Shown here in pieces: positions 15,839-24,331 of a DNA stretch of 56,540 bases (its first letter is position 1; the number at the start of each line of letters is the position of its first letter). A program made the translations under genes and the position numbers. Source of the stretch: CAZLIC01 sp964559535 (GTDB taxonomy: Bacteria; Pseudomonadota; Alphaproteobacteria; Rhodobacterales; Rhodobacteraceae). The DNA is taken from the NCBI GenBank assembly GCA_964559535.1, contig CAZLIC010000018.1, positions 1-56,540 on the forward strand, in the 5' to 3' direction. Under the pieces are notes generated by a model, which worked only from the letters and a program-made list of their open reading frames with translations, was not told the origin of the DNA and searched no databases.

Positions 15839-18468
15839 GCGGGGTCGATCTGTACAGTGGCGCGGGTGCCGCCCAGCGCGGCAAAGGCACGCTGGCGGCA
15901 GGTGAAGACAATGATCTGCTGATCGCGCGCGATGCGGTGCAGGGCAGTGAACATGGCCTCGATGCGGTCGTCGTCGCTGTGCACCAGCGCGTCGTCCAGG
16001 ATCACCGGCACCGGCTGGCCCGCAGAGGCGAACAGCCGGGCAAAGGCCAGCCGGGTCAGGATGGCCAGCTGTTCCCGCGTGCCGCCCGAAAGGATGTCCA
16101 GCGGTTCGGACTGGCCGTCACGCGTGAGCGTGGCGGGCAACAGCGTGCTGTCGTCGATTGTCAGTGCCGCGCCGGGATGCAGCAGCGACAGGAGCGGCTG
16201 CAGTTCGCGCAGGACGGGACCGAAGTAGGCCTCGCGCGCAGCGGCGCGGGCCTCGTCCAGCGCGCGGCGCAGGCGGGTCAGGGCCTGCACTTCGGCGGCC
16301 CAGCGGGTGGCGCGGGCGGAGGCTTCGGCCAGCCGACCGGCAAGGTCGGACAGGCGTTCCTCGATGCCTTCCTCGGCCAGCACCTCGATGCGGGTGTTCA
16401 GCTGCGCCAGTTCGGCGCGCAGGCGGGCCTCTTCGGCCGCGGCCTGCTGCACGCTGCTGGTGGCACGGGCCAGCCGCGCCTCGGTGTTGGCGGCGTCGGG
16501 GGCGTCGGACTGCAGGCGTGACAGGGCGTCAGCGGCCTGCGCGCGGGTTTCGGCCAGTGTGGCGCTGCGGCCGCGGGCCTGTGCCAGCGCGGACTGCAGG
16601 GCGTCTGCGTCCCCGGCCTCGCCCGCGGCTTCGGACAGGCGGCGTTCGGCGGTACGGCGTTCACCTTCGGCCTGCCCGCGCACCTCGCCCGCCTCGACGG
16701 CGTGGCGGTGCACGGCGTCGGCTGCGGCACGCGCTTCGGTTTCGGCGCGTTCCGCGGAGGCGAGGTCTTTGGCGAGGGTTTCCGGGCGATCGAGGGTGTC
16801 GGGCGCGTCGGCGGCGGCGGCCTGCGCGGTGGCAAGCGCACGGCGCAGGGTGTCGATCCCGTCGGGTGCGATGCCCGCAAGGACTGCGACTGCCTGTGCC
16901 AGGGCGGCGTCAAGCTGCTGCGCCTCGGCCCACAGGCTGCGCGCCTGCGCCAGAGTGGCGGCGCCACAGGCGGCCAGCGCGCGGTCCAGCGTGGCCGTTG
17001 CGCGCGCAAGGTCGGCCTCGGCGTCGGCGGTGCGGGTGCTGCCGGGGTTCACCCGCAGGCGGCCGAAGCCGGGCAGGGCGAGTTCGACGGGCGCGTGCAC
17101 CGGCACGGGGCCGGAGGGCAGGGGGGCGCCGTTCAGCGTGGCGAGGGCTGGGCCATCGGGCAGCGCTTCCACGGTGACGGCCTGCGCTTCGGCCCGTGCG
17201 CGCGCCTGTTCGCTGGCGGCCTGCGCCTTTTCGGCGGTCTCCAGCGCCTTCGGGGAGACGGTGATCCGGGCGCGGCGGCCGCGGTTGCTGTCTTGCAAGG
17301 ACTGAAGCGCCAAGGCGCTGTCCAGCCGCGCGCGCAGGTCTGCCGCCTGGGCGCGGGCCGCTTGCGCGGCCTGGGCGCGGTTGGCCAGCACCAGCCGCGC
17401 GCGCAGGTCGCGCACCTGTTGTGCCGCTGCGGTGGCCGTTGCCGCCGCAGCCTGATCGCGCTGGGCAAGGTCGGCGGCGCGGTTCTGCGCTGTTGTGGCC
17501 AGCGCTTCGGCCTGATCCAGCGCCTGGCGGGCCTGCGCGGTGCGCTGGGCGAGGGTGTCGAGGCGCAACACCTCGGCCTCGGCGGCCTGTGCATTCAGCC
17601 TGGCCAGTTGAAGCGCGGTGGCTGCGGCGTCGACCTTGGCGCGGTGGTCCAGTGCCGCGCGGTGGGCGGCGTTGGCGCGCTGCAGGGCCTCGGCGCGGGC
17701 GGCGGCATCGGCCGGGTCGGCGAGGCGCGACAGGGCGCGCAGCACCTCGGCCCGGCGCGCAAGGTCGCCCGACAGGGCGGCGGCGCGAGGGCGCAGGGCG
17801 GCCTCTTGCGCGGCCAGCGCTTCCACCTCGTCCAGCGCGCGTTTCCATTCCCCGCCAGCCCGCGGCTTGCCGGTGTCGGTGGCCAGCGGCTCCAGCCCGG
17901 CCTTGGCGCGCGCAGCGACGGCATCCATCCGTCGCCCTCCCGTCATCACCTCGATTTCGCCCGCAACCGAGGACAGGAGGTCGCGCCGGGTGGCAAGCCC
18001 TCGTTCGCGTTCGCCTTTTTCGGCGGCGGTGCTGCCCTCGGGCTCCAGCCCCAACAGCCCCTGCCGCACCCACAACAGGCCCGAAGGCCCGGCCAGCCCG
18101 CCGCCCATCAGGCGGTCGATCCAGGCCTCGGCCTCGTCCTCGGCGGCCACCAGCCGGCCGGCGGCATCGGTCACGCGGGCCTGCGGGCGCGAGAGCCAGC
18201 GCTTGGCCAGCCGGAAGCGGCCTTCGGGCAGGTCCAGTTCGGCGGCCACTTCGGGCCCGCCGCCGCTGTGCGGGCGCAGGGCGCGGATCGCGGCGCCGCT
18301 GCTGCGGTGGCGTTCGAAGAACAGCGCGTGCAGGGCGTCAAAGAAGGTGGACTTGCCGAATTCGTTGGGTTCGGACAGCACGGTGATGCTGTCGCCAATG
18401 CCCGCCAGCCGCGCCCGTTGACCGGCAAACCGGCGCACATTGGTAATCTCGATCGCGCGCAGCTTCAT
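15835..18468 (-). CDS. SbcC/YhaN-like AAA ATPase
   Basis: An 877-residue SMC-like ATPase. The N-terminal half of the ABC head carries NVRRFAG and the P-loop EPNEFGKST near residue 37, with Glu where Gly is usual in the first position. A long coiled-coil middle (about 190-770) has very many Ala, Arg and Glu. The C-terminal head has the signature LSGGTREQLAILTRLAFARLF and Walker B PVILDDALVHSDDDR, with a D-loop and the switch TCRQ. Proteins of this type pair with a Mre11-like nuclease, and here the gene overlaps one by ATGA. The pair probably processes DNA ends or hairpins. A classical SbcC zinc hook (CxxC) is not visible in the coiled coil, which favours the YhaN/RecF-like branch. Confidence 0.88.
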   Translation of the reverse strand: MKLRAIEITNVRRFAGQRARLAGIGDSITVLSEPNEFGKSTFFDALHALFFERHRSSGAAIRALRPHSGGGPEVAAELDLPEGRFRLAKRWLSRPQARVTDAAGRLVAAEDEAEAWIDRLMGGGLAGPSGLLWVRQGLLGLEPEGSTAAEKGERERGLATRRDLLSSVAGEIEVMTGGRRMDAVAARAKAGLEPLATDTGKPRAGGEWKRALDEVEALAAQEAALRPRAAALSGDLARRAEVLRALSRLADPADAAARAEALQRANAAHRAALDHRAKVDAAATALQLARLNAQAAEAEVLRLDTLAQRTAQARQALDQAEALATTAQNRAADLAQRDQAAAATATAAAQQVRDLRARLVLANRAQAAQAARAQAADLRARLDSALALQSLQDSNRGRRARITVSPKALETAEKAQAASEQARARAEAQAVTVEALPDGPALATLNGAPLPSGPVPVHAPVELALPGFGRLRVNPGSTRTADAEADLARATATLDRALAACGAATLAQARSLWAEAQQLDAALAQAVAVLAGIAPDGIDTLRRALATAQAAAADAPDTLDRPETLAKDLASAERAETEARAAADAVHRHAVEAGEVRGQAEGERRTAERRLSEAAGEAGDADALQSALAQARGRSATLAETRAQAADALSRLQSDAPDAANTEARLARATSSVQQAAAEEARLRAELAQLNTRIEVLAEEGIEERLSDLAGRLAEASARATRWAAEVQALTRLRRALDEARAAAREAYFGPVLRELQPLLSLLHPGAALTIDDSTLLPATLTRDGQSEPLDILSGGTREQLAILTRLAFARLFASAGQPVPVILDDALVHSDDDRIEAMFTALHRIARDQQIIVFTCRQRAFAALGGTRATVQIDPA

Positions 18469-19583
18469 CCCTGCACCTCTTGCGCCAGCGCATAAAGCCG
18501 CGACAGGGCGGCGGCAGCGATGTTGCGGTCGGCGGGGGGCAGGGTGGTGTCGTCAGCCTCGGTCATCAGACGCTCGGCCGCCTGGCGCAGGGCACCGCCA
18601 CGGTCGATCTGGTCAAGGTCAGCTGGGCGGGCGGCGATGGCGAGCGCCGAAAGATCGGTGGTGAACCAGCCGAAATCGGGCGCGATGCGGTCGATGGCGG
18701 CGGCCAGCGCGGCGTGGCCCGCCAGCGGCAGACGCCCGGTGACCGACAGGCGCAGGAGGTGGTCGCGTGCGCGGGTTGCGGGCAGGAGGCCGGACAGCCG
18801 CTCGGCGGGGTCGTCGCCCGGCAGCAGCGAGAGGGTGGGCGCGCGCCAGCGGAAGTGGCCGGTTTCCACCTGCTGCACGCGGGGCGCGGCGGCGGCTTCC
18901 AGCGTGACCAGCAGGGCCGCGGCGGGGGTGTCGTGCTTGAACCCGTCGGGCTCGGGGGCGCCTGCGTACCAGGTGGCGGGGGTGACCTGCATCTGCCCGT
19001 GCCAGTCGCCCAGCGCCAGGTACTGCAGGCCCGAGCGCGCGGCACGGTCGGGCGGGATGATGCCTGCCGCGCCGTCTTCGCCCGAGAAGTCCAGGATGGC
19101 GCCGTGGCCCAGGCCGATGCGCAGCGCGCCGTCGGGGGTGGGGTGCGACATCGCTTCGGTCAGGTCGCGGCCGGGGCGGCGCTGGGTGCAGGGGGCGGCC
19201 AGAAGCCATGTGCCGGGGGAGAGTACCTGCGGTGCGGGCGACAGAAGGGGGTGCAGGTTGGGCGGGGCGTCGGCGCCGATGCGGCGCCAGAGTTCCGAGG
19301 CGGCGAGGCTGTCGTGGTTGCCGGGCAAGAGCCACCAGTGCAGGTCGGGCTCGTCACCCATGGCACGCAGGGCCTGGCGCAGCGTGTCGGGGGCCGGGGT
19401 TTCGGCATCGAAGCTGTCGCCCGCCAGCAGCACGACAGAGGCGCCGCCCTGCCGCGCGGCGGCGGCCAGCCGGGCGATGGTGGCATGCCGGGCCTCGCGC
19501 AGGCGGTTGCGGATGGATTCGGGGAAGCCGCCAAAGGCCTTGCCCAGATGCAGGTCCGAGGTATGCAGGAACCGGAACACCAT
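18465..19583 (-). CDS. SbcD/YhaO-like metallophosphoesterase (DNA exonuclease)
   Basis: A 372-residue Mre11-type phosphoesterase. All metal motifs are seen in order: HTSDLHLGK (residues 7-15), LLAGDSFDAE near 52, LLPGNHDS near 88, GLGHGAI near 158 and LALGDWHG near 191. The C-terminal part (about 270-372) is a capping region that likely docks on the ATPase. Known partners of SbcC/YhaN-type ATPases have this layout, and the stop overlaps the ATPase start by ATGA. It is likely the nuclease half of a DNA-repair complex. Confidence 0.9.
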   Translation of the reverse strand: MVFRFLHTSDLHLGKAFGGFPESIRNRLREARHATIARLAAAARQGGASVVLLAGDSFDAETPAPDTLRQALRAMGDEPDLHWWLLPGNHDSLAASELWRRIGADAPPNLHPLLSPAPQVLSPGTWLLAAPCTQRRPGRDLTEAMSHPTPDGALRIGLGHGAILDFSGEDGAAGIIPPDRAARSGLQYLALGDWHGQMQVTPATWYAGAPEPDGFKHDTPAAALLVTLEAAAAPRVQQVETGHFRWRAPTLSLLPGDDPAERLSGLLPATRARDHLLRLSVTGRLPLAGHAALAAAIDRIAPDFGWFTTDLSALAIAARPADLDQIDRGGALRQAAERLMTEADDTTLPPADRNIAAAALSRLYALAQEVQG

Positions 19584-19708
19584 GGACCTTGCCTTCGCTG
19601 CCCGCCGTTGCCGCCCAGAGTTGCCGGGCCGCGCCGCAGGTTCAAGCCCCGACTGAGCGGACGACAGCCGTTGCGGAAGATTGCATATGCGCGGAGGGGG
19701 TCGACTGT

Positions 19709-19785
19709 TGGTCGGAGCGAGAGGATTCGAACCTCCGACCCCCTGCTCCCGAAGCAGGTGCGCTACCAGACTGCGCTACGCTCCG
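19709..19785 (-). tRNA. tRNA-Pro (anticodon CGG)
   Basis: A 77-nt tRNA on the minus strand with encoded CCA. Acceptor CGGAGCG pairs with CGCTCCG, and the anticodon arm CCTGC-TTCGGGA-GCAGG gives CGG, which reads CCG codons. The T arm GGAGG-TTCGAAT-CCTCT is standard. It stands alone, with spacers of 125 and 98 bp to its neighbours that show no other gene. Confidence 0.96.
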
Positions 19786-19883
19786 ACCGTGGCGGGGGGG
19801 TTACCGCGTGCGCCGGGGCTTGGCAAGGGGGAACGCGGCCGCAAGCCGGGGTGGCGGCGGTGCGTGGGTGCGTCAAAGGCGGG

Positions 19884-20870
19884 CTATTCCGGATCGTTTT
19901 GCAGCCGCAGGCGCGGGTCGCTGCGGCCCGACAGGCCCATCATCGAGGACACGCGCGGCAGCACGCCGGTTTCCGGGCGGGACTGGGTGCGCAGCACCGG
20001 GCGCTGCGTGTCGCGCGCCTTGCCGGCCTCGCGCATCACGATGTAGATTCCGCTGCCGATGATGACGGCGGCGCCCAGGATGGTCATGGCGTCGACGGAT
20101 TCGTCGAACAGCAGGCTGCCGAAGATCACCGCCCAGATCATCTGGCTGTACTGCATGGGGGCCACGATGGTGGCTTCGGCCCGGCGGTAGGCCGAGATGA
20201 TGAGCAGCATGCCCGCCATGCCGAAGGCCGAGATGATGCCGACCATGCCCAGGTGCTGGATGGGCATGGGTTTGTAGACCAGCGGCAGCGCGCAGCCGAG
20301 CAGGATGAAGTTGGTGACCATGGGGTAGAGGAGCAGCACCACCGAGCGTTCCTCGGACCCGATCTTGCGCACGATGACCGAGGCGAGCGAAGCGCAGACC
20401 GCGGCTGCGACGGCCGCGAGATGTCCAAGCGACAGATCGGCCGAGCCTGGCCGCAGCACGATCATCACGCCCAAGAGGCCCACGACCACGGCGATGCCGC
20501 GCCGGATGCCCACCTTTTCGCCCAGGATGGGGATGGCCAGCAGCGTGATCAGCAGGGGCGTGGCAAAGAGGATGGCATAGGTCTGTGCCAGCGGCAGCAC
20601 CGAGAAGGCGTAGAAGGCGGTCACCGCCGTGACCACCGCCGACAGGGTGCGCACCGCCGTCCACCACGGGTGGCGGGGGATCAGGTTGCCGTCTGTCTGG
20701 TCGCGCATCAGCATGAGCGCCACCAGGGGGAACGAGAAGGTGACCGAGAAGAACACGATCTGCACGGGCGAGTAGGTGGCGCCGAGCGTTTTCACCACCA
20801 CGTCGTGGGTGGCGAAGATGGCGAAGGCCAAGAGCGCCAGCAGCGCACCCTTCACGTTGTTGCCGCCCAT
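19884..20870 (-). CDS. EamA/DMT-superfamily transporter (copy 1)
   Basis: A 328-residue membrane protein with ten hydrophobic segments in two EamA repeats. Typical marks are FAIFATHDVVVKTLGATYSPVQI in helix 1-2, FYAFSVLPLAQTYAILFATPLLITLLAIPILGE in the first repeat, and APMQYSQMIWAVIFGSLLFDE in the second. The group exports metabolites, but the substrate is not known. The ATG at 20870 is preceded by GAGGC; the open frame upstream is unsupported. It is closely related in layout to the next gene (20920-21795), which shares motifs such as APMQYSQ and the YSPVQ segment, so they are tandem paralogues. A 60-residue C-terminal tail is hydrophilic. Confidence 0.85.
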   Translation of the reverse strand: MGGNNVKGALLALLAFAIFATHDVVVKTLGATYSPVQIVFFSVTFSFPLVALMLMRDQTDGNLIPRHPWWTAVRTLSAVVTAVTAFYAFSVLPLAQTYAILFATPLLITLLAIPILGEKVGIRRGIAVVVGLLGVMIVLRPGSADLSLGHLAAVAAAVCASLASVIVRKIGSEERSVVLLLYPMVTNFILLGCALPLVYKPMPIQHLGMVGIISAFGMAGMLLIISAYRRAEATIVAPMQYSQMIWAVIFGSLLFDESVDAMTILGAAVIIGSGIYIVMREAGKARDTQRPVLRTQSRPETGVLPRVSSMMGLSGRSDPRLRLQNDPE

Positions 20871-20919
20871 GTGTGCCTCGTTTGCCCTTGCGTGAATCTG
20901 GCAGAAGCCGCCCTTCGGC

Positions 20920-21795
20920 TCAACCCGGAAGGGGTGCCGCCTTGCTGCTTTGCCACAGCAGGAACAGCCCTGCCGCAATGATGACCGCGATGCCTGCCGC
21001 CATGTGCAGCGTCATCGGCTCGTTGAACAGGAAGGCGCCCAGAAGGGCGGCCCAGATGATTTGCGAATACTGCATGGGGGCCACGACGGCGGCCGGGGCC
21101 AGGCGGTAGGCGGCGATGACGAGGAGCGCGCCGAGGTACAGCTCGACCGCCATCAGTGCGGTCAGGCCCCAGGCAAGGGTTGTCATCGGCTGCCACAGGA
21201 AAGGCATTGCGGCCGCGACGGCCGCCAGTTGCAGAAGGCTGGGGTAAAGCAGAAGGACGCCCTGGCTTTCGATGGGGCCGGTGTAGCGCAGCACCACATA
21301 GTTCATCGCCCCAAGTGCGGCCGCAGTGAAGGCGGCAAGGTGGCCAATGCCCAGTGGCGCCTGCCCAGGCTGCAGGGCGACCACGACGCCCGCAAATCCC
21401 ACGACGATGGCCAAGAGGCGGCCTGGATCCATCCGCTCGCCCAGAAATGGGACGGCCAGCAGGCCGATCATCAGCGGCATCAGGAAGAACACGGCATAGG
21501 CCTGTGCAACCGGAAGCACGGAAAAGGCATAGGCGCCGAGAACCCCGTTCACCAGCCCTGCAACCGACCGCACTGCCGTTGCCCAAGGCACGACCGGCCG
21601 CAGCCGCCGTGCCTGACCCGTGGCCACCATGTGGACCAGGAGCATCGGCATGAAGACGATTCCGGCGCAGAACAGCACCTGCACGGGGCTGTAGCCATCG
21701 CCCAGGTACTTGATGGTCATGTCATACAGGCTGTACAGCCCCATGCCCGCAATGCCGCACAGCGCGCCGCGCAGGATGGCAGGAATCTGGGGCAC
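20920..21795 (-). CDS. EamA/DMT-superfamily transporter (copy 2)
   Basis: A 291-residue, ten-helix DMT permease of the same type as its downstream neighbour. Shared patterns are LYDMTIKYLGDGYSPVQVLFCAG, AYAFSVLPVAQAYAVFFLMPL and APMQYSQIIWAALLGAFLFNE. No ATG exists before the first helix, so I take the GTG at 21795; its ribosome site is weak, and the next ATG would remove part of helix 1. It begins 24 bp after the leuB stop, so it is probably read with leuB. The substrate is unknown, although association with the leucine genes could hint at export of an amino acid or its precursor. Confidence 0.8.
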   Translation of the reverse strand: MPQIPAILRGALCGIAGMGLYSLYDMTIKYLGDGYSPVQVLFCAGIVFMPMLLVHMVATGQARRLRPVVPWATAVRSVAGLVNGVLGAYAFSVLPVAQAYAVFFLMPLMIGLLAVPFLGERMDPGRLLAIVVGFAGVVVALQPGQAPLGIGHLAAFTAAALGAMNYVVLRYTGPIESQGVLLLYPSLLQLAAVAAAMPFLWQPMTTLAWGLTALMAVELYLGALLVIAAYRLAPAAVVAPMQYSQIIWAALLGAFLFNEPMTLHMAAGIAVIIAAGLFLLWQSSKAAPLPG

Positions 21796-21818
21796 CTTTT
21801 TCGTTGCCCTGATGCGCG

Positions 21819-22925
21819 TCAGAGGCTGGCGTCCAGCGCCGCCACCACGGCATCTCCCATCGCCGCTGTGCTGATCGGGGTGCCACCGGCCGGACCCATG
21901 AGGTCGGCCGTGCGCAGGCCCTGGGCCAGCACGGTTTCCACGGCCTGCTCCACCCGCGCGGCCTCGTCCCCCATGTCGAACGAGTAGCGCAGTGCCATGG
22001 CGAAGGACAGGATGCAGGCGATGGGGTTGGCCTTGCCCGTGCCCGCGATGTCGGGTGCCGAGCCGTGGACAGGTTCGTACAGTGCCTTCGGGCGGCCGTT
22101 CGCCATGGGGGCGCCGAGGCTGGCCGAGGGCAGCATGCCAAGCGAGCCGGTGAGCATGGCCGCAAGGTCGGACAACAGGTCGCCGAACAGATTGTCGGTC
22201 ACGATCACGTCGAACTGCTTGGGCCAGCGCGTCAGCTGCATGGCGCCCGCGTCGGCGTACATGTGCGACAGTTCGACGTCGGGGTATTCCTTGTCGTGGA
22301 TTTCCTGCACGACCTGCCGCCACAGCACGCCCGATTCCATGACGTTGGCCTTCTCCATGGAGCAGACCTTGTTCGCCCGGCGGCGGGCCAGCTCGAACGC
22401 TGACCGCGCCACGCGGGCGATTTCGCTTTCGGTGTAGCGCTGGGTGTTGATGCCCACGCGTTCGTTGCCTTCGGTGAAGATGCCGCGGGGTTCACCGAAA
22501 TAGACGCCCGAGGTGAGTTCGCGGACAATCACGATGTCCAGCCCCGCCACCACGTCCTTCTTCAGGCTGCTGAAATCCGCCAGCGCGTCAAAGCACTGCG
22601 CCGGGCGCAGGTTGGCGTAAAGGTCCATCTCCTTGCGCAGGCGCAAGAGGCCGCGTTCGGGCTTCAGGCTGAAGTCCAGATTGTCGTACTTCGGCCCGCC
22701 GACGGCCCCCAGCAGCACCGCGTCCACGGCCTGCGCCTTGGCCATCGTGGCGTCGGTCAGCGGCACGCCGTGCGCATCATAGGCGCAGCCGCCCACAAGG
22801 TCTTCCGACACGTCGAAGGTCATGCCGCGCCTGGCACCCATCCAGCCGATGATCTTCTTCACCTCGGCCATCACTTCGGGGCCGATGCCGTCACCGGCGA
22901 GGATGAGAAGGGAGGGGTTGGCCAT
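21819..22925 (-). CDS. leuB: 3-isopropylmalate dehydrogenase
   Basis: A 368-residue NAD-dependent decarboxylating dehydrogenase of leucine synthesis, converting 3-isopropylmalate to 2-ketoisocaproate precursor. Family motifs are complete: LAGDGIGPEVM near residue 8, LLGAVGGPKYDN, RPERGLLRLRK-type loop (here KPERGLLRLR), IVRELTSGVYFGEPRG, the catalytic DKANV-type segment (here EKANVMESG), and YEPVHGSAPDIAGTGKANP for the cofactor. The ATG at 22925 has AGGAG upstream; a longer frame adds 20 unlikely residues. leuD and leuC lie further along the same strand. Confidence 0.96.
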   Translation of the reverse strand: MANPSLLILAGDGIGPEVMAEVKKIIGWMGARRGMTFDVSEDLVGGCAYDAHGVPLTDATMAKAQAVDAVLLGAVGGPKYDNLDFSLKPERGLLRLRKEMDLYANLRPAQCFDALADFSSLKKDVVAGLDIVIVRELTSGVYFGEPRGIFTEGNERVGINTQRYTESEIARVARSAFELARRRANKVCSMEKANVMESGVLWRQVVQEIHDKEYPDVELSHMYADAGAMQLTRWPKQFDVIVTDNLFGDLLSDLAAMLTGSLGMLPSASLGAPMANGRPKALYEPVHGSAPDIAGTGKANPIACILSFAMALRYSFDMGDEAARVEQAVETVLAQGLRTADLMGPAGGTPISTAAMGDAVVAALDASL

Positions 22926-23007
22926 GGTGCGGGCTCCTGTCGCGTGGGTTGCGCGGGGCCTAGCTTGCGGGGGGCGGCGGGTCAAGCCGGGGCGACGGTG
23001 GCATGGG

Positions 23008-23026
23008 CCGTCCCACGGTGGGACGG
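23008..23026. repeat. Perfect 19-bp palindrome
   Basis: CCGTCCCAC and GTGGGACGG flank a single G, a perfect 9-bp inverted repeat in the 191-bp spacer between leuB and the DNase-fold gene. A G/T-rich stretch follows (GTGTGTGTGGTTGAGCAA) and a T6 run lies at 23075-23080. I recall similar GTGGGACGG palindromes in other Rhodobacteraceae, so it may be a dispersed element. It is too short and symmetric to call a terminator with confidence. Confidence 0.6.
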
Positions 23027-23116
23027 TGTGTGTGGTTGAGCAATATCAAAGGGTTGCAGGGGCGCGTTAGGGGTTTTTTCAGGATTGGCGCGGGATTTCG
23101 GTTTCGCCGGACGGGC

Positions 23117-24331
23117 CTAGTCGGGCAAGGTGATGTCCACCCAGACAGGGCGGTGGCGGCTGGCGGTGGCCAGTGTGGCGGCCAGCGGATCGGCGTCAGG
23201 GGGCCAGAGCACGCCGGATGCCTGCACGCCCGGCCCGACCGAGGGCAGCACATAGTCCAGCCGCAGGCCGCCCAGCGGCGGGTCATCGAACAAGGCCGTA
23301 TCCAGCGCCGGATCGCCGCTGTGTCCGGGGTCGCTGTGGCCATGCGTGCCGCGGGGGGCGGGGTCCTGAAGGCGTGGGTCAGACAGCAGCGCCCGCAGCG
23401 CCCCGGGGCGACCCTCGCCATCGGCGGGGTCAAGGTTTGCGTGTCCCAGGATCACGAAAGGCGGGGCGGGCGGCGGCACCGGCAATGCCCCGTCCAGAAG
23501 CCGCAGCCACAGCGCGGCCTCGTCGTGGTTGCGGCGGCCGTTCTTGTCTTCGGGGCCGTCGAAGACCGGTGCGGTGGCAGAAAACGGCAGGAGTGTCAGG
23601 CGCCCGCCATCCGGCAGGGTAACAGGCACGATCCAATGGCCGGTGGTGGACAGGCGCTGCAATTCGGCAACCTGCGGCGGCATCGGCGGCAGGATGGCGC
23701 CCGGCAGGTCGCGCCAGAGACCTGCCGAAAGATCCTGCACGCCGCCGGCGTCGATGGGCAGGCGCGACAGCACGGCCATGCCGCCATAGCCGGGCCACGG
23801 ACCCCAGCCCTGCGCGTCGCCGGGTCCGTTGATGCGTCCATCACCATCCAGATCGAGCCCGGTGCGCAGGCCGCGGTTGGGCCGCAGGGCCAACCGGTAG
23901 GGATAGGGCGCCCCGGCCGCCGCCAGCCTGTCGGCCAGCGCGCCCAGCGTGACAAGGCCATAGTCCCAGTCGATGTCGGTCAGGACGATCACGTCGGCCC
24001 CGACGGCGGCGATCACGGCCACCTTGGCCGCAACGGCGGGATCATCGGCCGTCAGCAGCTGCTGCAGGGTGGTGCCGGGTGTGCCGCGCGACAGTTCGGC
24101 GTGCCAGGTGGCCACGCGCAGGGTTTCTGCGGTGGCAGACGTGGCCAATGGCAAGGTTGCCAGAAACGCCCCGATTTGCGCCGTCAGTTGCGCCGTCAGT
24201 TGCGCCGTCAGACGGGCGCAAGCTGCCGCGCCACGTCGCCGCCTTCCTGGCGGCGGCGTTCGCGGATCATCCCCGCGATGCGCTGCATCGCGATTCCGCG
24301 CATCAGCAGGCTTGCCGGCAGGAAGGACCAT
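23117..24331 (-). CDS. Endonuclease/exonuclease/phosphatase-fold protein, secreted
   Basis: A DNase I-like hydrolase. Fold motifs visible are RVATWHAELSRG near the start of the mature part, DVIVLTDIDWDYG, FVILGHANLDPADG with the catalytic His/Asn/Asp cluster, and LDYVLPSVG at the end, where His is usually in the final motif (SRHRPVWVDI). The start is unresolved. The only ATG (24331) lies 124 bp inside the upstream gene and lacks a ribosome site; a plausible signal peptide (LTAQ repeats, then IGAFLATLPLATSATA) begins near 24211, where a CTG overlaps the upstream stop as CTGA. The substrate, whether nucleic acid or a phosphoester, is unknown. Confidence 0.78.
   Translation of the reverse strand: MVLPAGKPADARNRDAAHRGDDPRTPPPGRRRRGAAACARLTAQLTAQLTAQIGAFLATLPLATSATAETLRVATWHAELSRGTPGTTLQQLLTADDPAVAAKVAVIAAVGADVIVLTDIDWDYGLVTLGALADRLAAAGAPYPYRLALRPNRGLRTGLDLDGDGRINGPGDAQGWGPWPGYGGMAVLSRLPIDAGGVQDLSAGLWRDLPGAILPPMPPQVAELQRLSTTGHWIVPVTLPDGGRLTLLPFSATAPVFDGPEDKNGRRNHDEAALWLRLLDGALPVPPPAPPFVILGHANLDPADGEGRPGALRALLSDPRLQDPAPRGTHGHSDPGHSGDPALDTALFDDPPLGGLRLDYVLPSVGPGVQASGVLWPPDADPLAATLATASRHRPVWVDITLPD
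24176..24211. repeat. Triple 12-bp tandem repeat at a gene junction
   Basis: Three perfect copies of TTGCGCCGTCAG lie end to end. On the minus strand they code for Leu-Thr-Ala-Gln three times at the start of the DNase-fold protein. The copy at 24200-24211 also contains the TGA stop of the upstream membrane-protein gene. Copy number change would keep frame and lengthen or shorten the signal-peptide region. Confidence 0.9.
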
